DNA of 64,000 nt from positions 4,278,001 to 4,342,000 of the forward strand of contig NZ_BLWC01000001.1 of NCBI RefSeq assembly GCF_013167895.1. The letters run 5' to 3'. The notes under the pieces were generated by a model. It did no database searches. It saw only the letters and a list, made by a program, of their open reading frames with translations, and was not told where the DNA came from. The first letter of the stretch is position 1. Each line of letters starts with the position of its first letter. This DNA comes from Streptomyces fulvorobeus. GTDB taxonomy: Bacteria; Actinomycetota; Actinomycetes; Streptomycetales; Streptomycetaceae. Positions 58,529 to 64,000 of this stretch are shown here, piece after piece. Both the position numbers and the translations under genes were made by a program.

Positions 58529-59362
58529 ATGCCTGCTTACGAGACTCCCGAAGCCATCACCGCCACCATCGAGTTCGAGATGGGCTCCCTGCGGATCACC
58601 GCGGGCAAGCGTCCGGACACGGTCGTCGAGGTGCGGCCGACCACCGACGACAAGAAGGACGTCCAGGCGGCGGAGCAGACCAAGGTCAGCTGCTCCGGCG
58701 GCCGGCTGACGGTCACGGGGCCCAACAAGCGCTCCCTGTTCGGTAAGAGCGCCTCGCTCGACATCACCGTAGAACTGCCCGCCGGGTCCGAGATCCGGTG
58801 CACGTCCCCGATGGTGAACGCCACCGTCGAGGGCGAGGTCGCGGGCTGCCGCATCCAGACGTCGATGGGCGACATCCGGGTGGAGAGCGCGGCCACCGTC
58901 CACCTCAAGACCGGTCACGGCGACATCTGGGTGGGGAGCGTGGCGGGCGATGCCGAGGTCCGCGGCTCGGGCCAGGTGCGGGTCGGCCGGATCGGCGGCG
59001 CCGCCACCGTGAAGAACTCCAACGGCGAGTCCGCGATCGACGAGGTCGTCGGTGAGCTGCGGGTGGGCTCGTCCAACGGCTCGGTCGTGATCGGTCTCGC
59101 CCACGCCTCGGTCGAGGCCAAGTCCGCCTCCGGCTCCGTCCGGATCGGCGAGGTGGTGCGCGGCAAGGTGACGCTGCGGAGCTCCGCCGGGAACATCGGT
59201 GTCGGCATCCGCGAGGCCACGGCCGCCTGGCTCGACGTGCACACGGGGGCCGGTGCCGTACGCAACTCGCTCGGCCCCTCCGACGGTCCCGGGGCGGCCG
59301 AGAACACCGTCGAGGTCCGCGCCCACACGGCGGCCGGCGACATCGAGATCCACCGCGCCTGA
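58529..59362 (+). CDS. DUF4097 family beta-repeat protein (RHH/ABC-linked)
   Basis: A 277-residue beta-repeat protein. Repeats such as TSMGDIRVESA, TGHGDIWVGSVAG, SSNGSVVIG and SASGSVRIGEV give the DUF4097 parallel beta-helix-like pattern. There is no signal peptide. It follows the RHH gene by about 98 bases and precedes the ABC exporter by about 130 bases. It is a second DUF4097 paralog in this locus, more regular than the PadR-linked one. Confidence 0.85.
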   Translation: MPAYETPEAITATIEFEMGSLRITAGKRPDTVVEVRPTTDDKKDVQAAEQTKVSCSGGRLTVTGPNKRSLFGKSASLDITVELPAGSEIRCTSPMVNATVEGEVAGCRIQTSMGDIRVESAATVHLKTGHGDIWVGSVAGDAEVRGSGQVRVGRIGGAATVKNSNGESAIDEVVGELRVGSSNGSVVIGLAHASVEAKSASGSVRIGEVVRGKVTLRSSAGNIGVGIREATAAWLDVHTGAGAVRNSLGPSDGPGAAENTVEVRAHTAAGDIEIHRA

Positions 59363-59495
59363 GGCCGTGGACCTCGGCCCAGGACGTCGAGGTCCCCAGC
59401 TCGCGTCTCGCACCTCGCGGTGCCGGCGTCGAACGTGCCGGCCCCCCCCAGTCCTCTGTTCGTCGACCAAGAGCCCTCGGAAGGGTCTATCTGTC

Positions 59496-60482
59496 ATGAG
59501 CACAACAACTCTTGCTTCCTCCGCAGGCCCCGCCGCCCCCGTGATCACGGCCACCGGCCTCACCAAGTCGTACGACGGCAGGACCGTGCTCGACGGCATC
59601 GATCTGAGCATCGCCGAGGGCAGCGTCTTCGCCCTGCTCGGTCCGAACGGTGCCGGCAAGACCACCGTGGTGAAGATCCTCTCCACGCTCATCGGCGCCG
59701 ACGCGGGTGACCTGCGCGTCGGAGGCCACGACCTGGCGGCGGACCCGCAGGCGGTCCGCGCGGCGATCGGGGTCACCGGGCAGTTCTCGGCCGTGGACGG
59801 CCTGATCACGGGTGAGGAGAACATGCTCCTCATGGCGGACCTGCACCACCTCACCCGCGCGCGGGGCCGTCGTACCGCCGCCGAACTCCTGGCCCGCTTC
59901 GACCTGGTGGACGCCGCGAGGAAGCCCGTGTCCACCTACTCCGGCGGCATGAAGCGCCGCCTCGACCTGGCCATGACCCTGGTCGGCGACCCCCGGATCA
60001 TCTTCCTGGACGAACCGACCACCGGCCTGGACCCGCGCAGCCGCCACAGCATGTGGCAGATCATCCGCGCGCTGGTCGCCGGCGGGGTCACCGTCTTCCT
60101 CACCACCCAGTACCTGGAAGAGGCCGACCAGCTCGCCGACCGCGTCGCGGTCCTCCACAACGGCAGGATCGCCGCCCAGGGCACCCCCGAGGAGCTCAAG
60201 CGGCTCGTCCCCGGCGGGCACGTACGGCTGCGTTTCGACGACCCGGCCGCCTACCGGTCCGCCGCCCTCGCCCTGGACGAGGTCACCCGGGACGACGAGG
60301 GGCTGTCGCTGCGGATGCCGAGCGACGGCAGCCAGCGCGAACTGCGCTCCGTCCTCGACCGGCTGGACTCCGCCGGCATCGAGGCCGACGAACTGACCGT
60401 CCACACCCCCGACCTCGACGACGTGTTCTTCGCCCTCACCAGCAGCACCCACGCCCCCGCCTCCAAGGAGACAGCCCGATGA
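59496..60482 (+). CDS. Daunorubicin-resistance-type ABC exporter ATPase (DrrA-like)
   Basis: A 328-residue ATPase. Walker A GPNGAGKTT (about 50-58), signature YSGGMKRRLDLA (about 147-158), Walker B IIFLDEPTTGLDP and switch TTQYLEEADQLADR are present. The C-terminal extension (about 240-328) is the DrrA-specific domain. It pairs with the following permease. The start at MSTTTLASS is 14 bases after AAGGG. The substrate could be an antibiotic, lipid or peptide. Confidence 0.93.
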   Translation: MSTTTLASSAGPAAPVITATGLTKSYDGRTVLDGIDLSIAEGSVFALLGPNGAGKTTVVKILSTLIGADAGDLRVGGHDLAADPQAVRAAIGVTGQFSAVDGLITGEENMLLMADLHHLTRARGRRTAAELLARFDLVDAARKPVSTYSGGMKRRLDLAMTLVGDPRIIFLDEPTTGLDPRSRHSMWQIIRALVAGGVTVFLTTQYLEEADQLADRVAVLHNGRIAAQGTPEELKRLVPGGHVRLRFDDPAAYRSAALALDEVTRDDEGLSLRMPSDGSQRELRSVLDRLDSAGIEADELTVHTPDLDDVFFALTSSTHAPASKETAR

Positions 60483-61267
60483 GCACCCTCTCCCTCACCG
60501 TCCGCGACTCGCACACCATGCTGCGCCGCAACCTCCTGCACGCCCGCCGCTACCCCTCCCTCACCCTGAATTTGCTGCTCAGCCCGGTCATCCTGCTCCT
60601 GCTCTTCGTCTACGTCTTCGGCGACGTGATGAGCGCGGGCATCAGCGGCGGCGCCGACCGTTCCGACTACATCGCCTACCTCGTCCCGGGCATCCTCATG
60701 ATGACCATCGGCAGCACCGTCATCGGGGCGGCGATCTCCGTCTCCACCGACATGAGCGAGGGCCTCATCGCCCGCTTCCGCACGATGGCGATCCACCGCC
60801 CGTCCGTGCTCGTCGGACACGTCGTGGGCAGCGTCCTGAAGGTGCTCGCGAGCCTGCTGCTCGTGGGTGCTGTCGGCGTGGCGATCGGTTTCCGCTCCAC
60901 GGACGCCACCGCCCTGGAGTGGCTGGCCGCGTTGGGACTGCTCACCCTCTTCTCCCTGGCACTGACCTGGATCGCGGTCGGGATGGGCATGGCCAGCCCG
61001 AACGCGGAGGCGGCCAGCAACATGGCCATGCCGCTCATCCTCCTGCCGCTCATTTCGAGCGCCTTCATCCCGGTCGGCACGATGCCGGGCTGGTTCCAGC
61101 CGATCGCCGAGTACCAGCCCTTCACCCCCGCCATCGAAACCCTGCGCGGCCTGCTCCTGGGCACCGAGATCGGCCACAGCGGATGGCTCGCCGTCGCCTG
61201 GTGCCTCGGGCTCACCGCGCTCGGCTACCGGTGGTCGACGGCATTGTTCAACCGCGACCCGAAGTGA
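60479..61267 (+). CDS. DrrB-like ABC-2 type exporter permease
   Basis: A 262-residue ABC-2 permease with about six helices. The conserved MSEGLIARFRTMAI amphipathic loop and PLILLPLISSAFIPVGTMPGWF are typical of DrrB/NodJ-like exporters. It overlaps the ATPase by four bases (ATGA). Together they likely form a half-transporter pair that exports a hydrophobic compound or cell-envelope component. Confidence 0.92.
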   Translation: MSTLSLTVRDSHTMLRRNLLHARRYPSLTLNLLLSPVILLLLFVYVFGDVMSAGISGGADRSDYIAYLVPGILMMTIGSTVIGAAISVSTDMSEGLIARFRTMAIHRPSVLVGHVVGSVLKVLASLLLVGAVGVAIGFRSTDATALEWLAALGLLTLFSLALTWIAVGMGMASPNAEAASNMAMPLILLPLISSAFIPVGTMPGWFQPIAEYQPFTPAIETLRGLLLGTEIGHSGWLAVAWCLGLTALGYRWSTALFNRDPK

Positions 61268-61379
61268 CCGGACCTCGAAGTGACCGGGGCGGCAGCCGTG
61301 TGGCGGCCGCCCCGGTCGCCTGGGTGATTCGGCCGCCGAAACAGACCATAGACGGACGAATTGCCCTAGCGTATGAGAC

Positions 61380-62204
61380 ATGAACGCGACACCAGTGGGA
61401 GCGCTGCTGCTGTGCCGGGCCGTCCCCGAGTCCGTACGGCCGCCCGCGCATCTCCTGCGCGAGCCGATGGTGCTGACACCCGCCGGAGACGGCTGGAGCG
61501 CTCTCGTACCCGAGGGAAGGCCCTGGCGGGACGGGGGACCGCACGGGGCGGAGCCCGTCGACCGGGTGACGGGTGGCTGGGCCGCCGCACTCGCGGTCGG
61601 TTCCACCTGGCCGGTCATCGCGCTGTGGTGGGACGGCGACCGGGCCGGGTACACCCTCGCGTCCGGATTCCGCCGCCCGGTCGGGTACGTCTGGCTGGCG
61701 GACGGGACCCCGGCCGGCGAGGACGAGGCCATGCGCACCTTCGCGGCCCGGCTCGGCCTCGACCCCGTCCTGGACGTCCAGGCGCTGGAGGCGCTGACCC
61801 GCCCGGACCCCGGAACGGACGCCGGAGCCCGGCTGCGCGGACTCCTCGCCGTCCTCGCCCGCACCGGAGCCGCGCTCCCACCGGGGGTCGGCCCCTGCGA
61901 ACCCGCTGACCGGCTGCGCGCCGCCGCCGGGGCCCACCGCGAAGCGGAGCGGATCGAGTGGGCGGGCTGGCGCGATGCCGTACGCGTCGAGCTCGACGCG
62001 GTGGAGAGCGGGAGGCTCGGTCCGTGGGTGCGCGGGCCCCGCGCCCGTACCATCGCCGCCGCCCAGTTGGCCCTAGGCGTCCCGCTCCTGCTCACGGGGG
62101 CCGGGCGGCGCAGCGCCGGCTGGCTCGTGGCGGGCGCCGTACTGGTGGCGCAGGGGGCGCTGGGGCTCGCCTACAACCGGATCAGGGACGAGGCGGAGGG
62201 CTGA
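61380..62204 (+). CDS. Hypothetical membrane-associated protein, unknown function
   Basis: A 274-residue protein. The N-terminal 220 residues are soluble, with WPVIALWWDGDRAGY and a Trp-rich segment. Two C-terminal hydrophobic segments (about 218-235 and 240-258) could anchor it. No known domain was recognised. TAGCGT lies seven bases before the ATG, so it is likely leaderless. It follows the ABC pair by 112 bases. Confidence 0.75.
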   Translation: MNATPVGALLLCRAVPESVRPPAHLLREPMVLTPAGDGWSALVPEGRPWRDGGPHGAEPVDRVTGGWAAALAVGSTWPVIALWWDGDRAGYTLASGFRRPVGYVWLADGTPAGEDEAMRTFAARLGLDPVLDVQALEALTRPDPGTDAGARLRGLLAVLARTGAALPPGVGPCEPADRLRAAAGAHREAERIEWAGWRDAVRVELDAVESGRLGPWVRGPRARTIAAAQLALGVPLLLTGAGRRSAGWLVAGAVLVAQGALGLAYNRIRDEAEG

Positions 62205-62219
62205 GCCGGCCGGTGGGGG

Positions 62220-62402
62220 TCAGGCGTCGTCGTCCTCGTCGTCCAGCCGGGCCAGCCAGGTGGCGAGGCGCTCGACCGGGACCTCGAAGTCGGGGTTGAG
62301 GTCGACGAACGTACGGAGCTGCTCGGCGAGCCACTCGAAGGTTACCTCCTCCTCGCCCCGCCGCTTCTCCAGTTCCTCGATGCCGCGATCGGTGAAGTAC
62401 AT
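62220..62402 (-). CDS. DUF6104 family small protein
   Basis: A 60-residue acidic protein, MYFTDRGIEELEKRRG, ending DDEDDDA. It matches the small DUF6104 family that is conserved near kgd in Streptomyces. It has no known role. The start has GGAGC about 15 bases upstream. Confidence 0.85.
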   Translation of the reverse strand: MYFTDRGIEELEKRRGEEEVTFEWLAEQLRTFVDLNPDFEVPVERLATWLARLDDEDDDA

Positions 62403-62574
62403 GTGCTGCGCTCGCTCCGGATGAGAACGGTGATGGTCTCCACCAGAGTAGGGCGTGCCCGGAGGAGACTGCCGAGGCCCTCGGCCGGACCGCTCTGTCG
62501 GCCCGTTACCGCAACCGGCCGTTCCGGGACGTGGAGCCCCGGATGAGCTGACCGGCACCCGCACCCCCGGCAGG

Positions 62575-62621
62575 CCGGAGGGCCCGGTCCCGCGATCGAC
62601 TCGCGGGACCGGGCCCTCCGG
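62575..62621 (-). terminator. Terminator after kgd
   Basis: A 21-base perfect stem (core GGAGGGCCCGGTCCCGCGA) with a 5-base loop lies about 17 bases past the kgd stop. Confidence 0.85.
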
Positions 62622-62637
62622 TGCGTACAGCGGCTGA

Positions 62638-64000
62638 TCAGGCTTCGAACACCTCGGCGAGCAGCTGTCCCTGCTCGGCCTGGTGGCGCTTGGCCGAGCC
62701 GACCGCCGGGGAGGAGCCGTGCGGCCGCGAGATGCGGCGCAGACGCTCACCGTGCGGGACGTCGGCACCGACGGCCAGGTCCAGGTGGTCGATCAGGTTG
62801 AGCGCGATGAACGGCCACGCACCCTGGTTGGCCGGCTCCTCCTGGGCCCAGAGGTACTTCTCCGCGTTGGGGTACTTGGCGATCTCGGCCTGGATCTCGG
62901 CACCCGGCAGCGGGTACAGGCGCTCCAGGCGGATGATCGCCGTCTCGGTGTCCCCGCGCTTCTCGCGCTCGGCGTCCAGGTCGTAGTAGAGCTTGCCGGT
63001 GCAGAAGACGACCTTGCGGACGCTCTCGGGCTTGACCGACTCGTCACCGATGACCGGGCGGAAGCCGCCGGTGGTGAACTCCTCCACCTTGGAGGCCGCC
63101 GCCTTGAGGCGGAGCATCGACTTCGGGGTGAAGACGATCAGCGGCTTGTGGTGCGGGTTGTGCACCTGCCACCGCAGGAGGTGGAAGTAGTTCGACGGCA
63201 GCGTGGGCATGGCCACCGTCATGTTGTCCTGCGCGCACATCTGGAGGAAGCGCTCCGGGCGGGCGGACGAGTGGTCCGGGCCCTGGCCCTCGTAACCGTG
63301 CGGCAGCAGCAGCGTGACGCCGGAGGTCTGGCCCCACTTCTGCTCGGCCGAGGAGATGAACTCGTCCACGACGGTCTGCGCGCCGTTGACGAAGTCACCG
63401 AACTGGGCCTCCCAGATGACCAGCGACTCCGGGCGGGCCAGCGAGTAGCCGTACTCGAAGCCCATCGCCGCGTACTCGCTGAGCAGCGAGTCGTAGACGT
63501 TGTAGCGGGCCTGGTCCTCGGTCAGGTAGAGCAGCGGGGTGTAGTCCTCGCCGGTCTTCTGGTCGACGAGCACCGCGTGGCGCTGGCCGAAGGTGCCACG
63601 GCGGGTGTCCTGGCCGGCGAGCCGGACCGGGGTGCCCTCCATCAGCAGCGAACCGATCGCCAGGGTCTCGCCCATGCCCCAGTCGATCGTGCCGTTCTCC
63701 ACGGACGCGGCGCGGCGCTGCATCTGCGGCATCAGGCGCGGGTGCACGGTGATCTCGTCGGGGATGTTCACCTGCGATTCCGCGATGGCCTTGACGACCT
63801 CGGTGGAGACCGCGGTGTTCACGGTGACCGGGAACTCGGCCTGGACGTGCGGGATGTGCGGCTGGGACGGCGCCGAAGTGGCCTCGCGGACCTCCGCGAA
63901 GACCTTCTCCAGCTGGCCCTGGAAGTCCTGGAGCGCCTGCTCGGCCTCTTCCAGGGTGATGTCGCCGCGGCCGATGAGGGACTCGGTGTAGAGCTTGCGC
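62638..64000 (-). CDS. kgd: Multifunctional 2-oxoglutarate decarboxylase/dehydrogenase E1 (C-terminal part, runs off window)
   Basis: The last about 453 codons of a roughly 1250-residue protein. The visible part is the C-terminal half of the thiamine-dependent E1, with the Transket_pyr domain (VLVDQKTGEDYTPLLY, YEYGYSLARPESLVIWEAQFGDF region) and the Transketolase_C-like end (LPHGYEGQGPDHSSARPERF). Actinobacterial Kgd/OdhA links a decarboxylase to the dehydrogenase of the TCA cycle and has an N-terminal acyltransferase-like domain that lies beyond the window. It ends in LLAEVFEA. Confidence 0.96.
   Translation of the reverse strand, partial: RKLYTESLIGRGDITLEEAEQALQDFQGQLEKVFAEVREATSAPSQPHIPHVQAEFPVTVNTAVSTEVVKAIAESQVNIPDEITVHPRLMPQMQRRAASVENGTIDWGMGETLAIGSLLMEGTPVRLAGQDTRRGTFGQRHAVLVDQKTGEDYTPLLYLTEDQARYNVYDSLLSEYAAMGFEYGYSLARPESLVIWEAQFGDFVNGAQTVVDEFISSAEQKWGQTSGVTLLLPHGYEGQGPDHSSARPERFLQMCAQDNMTVAMPTLPSNYFHLLRWQVHNPHHKPLIVFTPKSMLRLKAAASKVEEFTTGGFRPVIGDESVKPESVRKVVFCTGKLYYDLDAEREKRGDTETAIIRLERLYPLPGAEIQAEIAKYPNAEKYLWAQEEPANQGAWPFIALNLIDHLDLAVGADVPHGERLRRISRPHGSSPAVGSAKRHQAEQGQLLAEVFEA

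Noticed and set aside
1..64000. tRNA genes, CRISPR arrays, insertion sequences or phage integration sites
   Set aside because: No cloverleaf, repeat-spacer array, transposase or attachment-site repeat was noticed on reading through both strands.

Overview
The window is chromosomal DNA from a Streptomyces or very close relative. It is very GC-rich with G/C-biased third codon positions and frequent GTG starts. It carries genera-typical genes: sigR-rsrA, dasR-dasABC, wblE, sodN-sodX, snapalysin, a family 2B encapsulin and a kgd-type 2-oxoglutarate decarboxylase. From memory, the order sigR-rsrA, nrdAB, dasR-dasABC, nagB, wblE, sigH, sodN resembles the core-chromosome order of S. coelicolor. No tRNA, rRNA, CRISPR array, insertion sequence, prophage or origin was seen.

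Layout. 1-6.2 kb: a partial SMR exporter, aroA-rsgA, an M50-type membrane protease, an SRAP protein, a hydrolase, and the thiol-stress pair sigR-rsrA behind a perfect sigma-R autoregulatory promoter. 6.3-11.8 kb: two adjacent HD-domain membrane proteins, a TPR protein, peptide deformylase and a secreted M15 peptidase. 12-15.7 kb: class Ia ribonucleotide reductase nrdAB under a cobalamin riboswitch. 15.8-17.7 kb: the MctP/DUF3311 monocarboxylate transporter. 18-26.1 kb: the chitin/aminosugar regulon (dasR, dasABC, a GH3 beta-N-acetylhexosaminidase, nagB, a SIS-domain sugar-phosphate enzyme) with several DasR sites. 26.4-33.8 kb: a PdtaS-like histidine kinase with its own DasR-like site, wblE, a lipid kinase, the sigH-ushX stress sigma pair, a UBP zinc finger and a Na+/H+ antiporter. 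33.9-46.3 kb: accessory metabolism, a MerR regulator with its operator, the encapsulin with a polyprenyl synthase, snapalysin with its LysR regulator, and NAD(P)-fold proteins. 46.5-55 kb: nickel SOD with its maturation protease, a polar amino acid ABC transporter, malic enzyme and a quinone-reductase-like dehydrogenase. 55-62 kb: an HTH/Clp-N pair, a PadR/DUF4097 pair and an RHH/DUF4097/ABC-exporter operon. 62.2-64 kb: DUF6104 and the 3' part of kgd.

How the parts connect. DasR sites tie aminosugar import, glucosamine-6-phosphate use and possibly the PdtaS-like kinase to one metabolic signal. SigR/RsrA, SigH/UshX, WblE and SodN form a stress-response layer. The most system-like poorly described material is the 55.7-61.3 kb block. 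There, two DUF4097 beta-repeat proteins are paired with different regulators, and two matching 7-7-7 dyads flank the start of the RHH gene. Five protein-coding genes look interrupted only by one-base changes in G runs, so sequencing or assembly error must be excluded before they are called pseudogenes.
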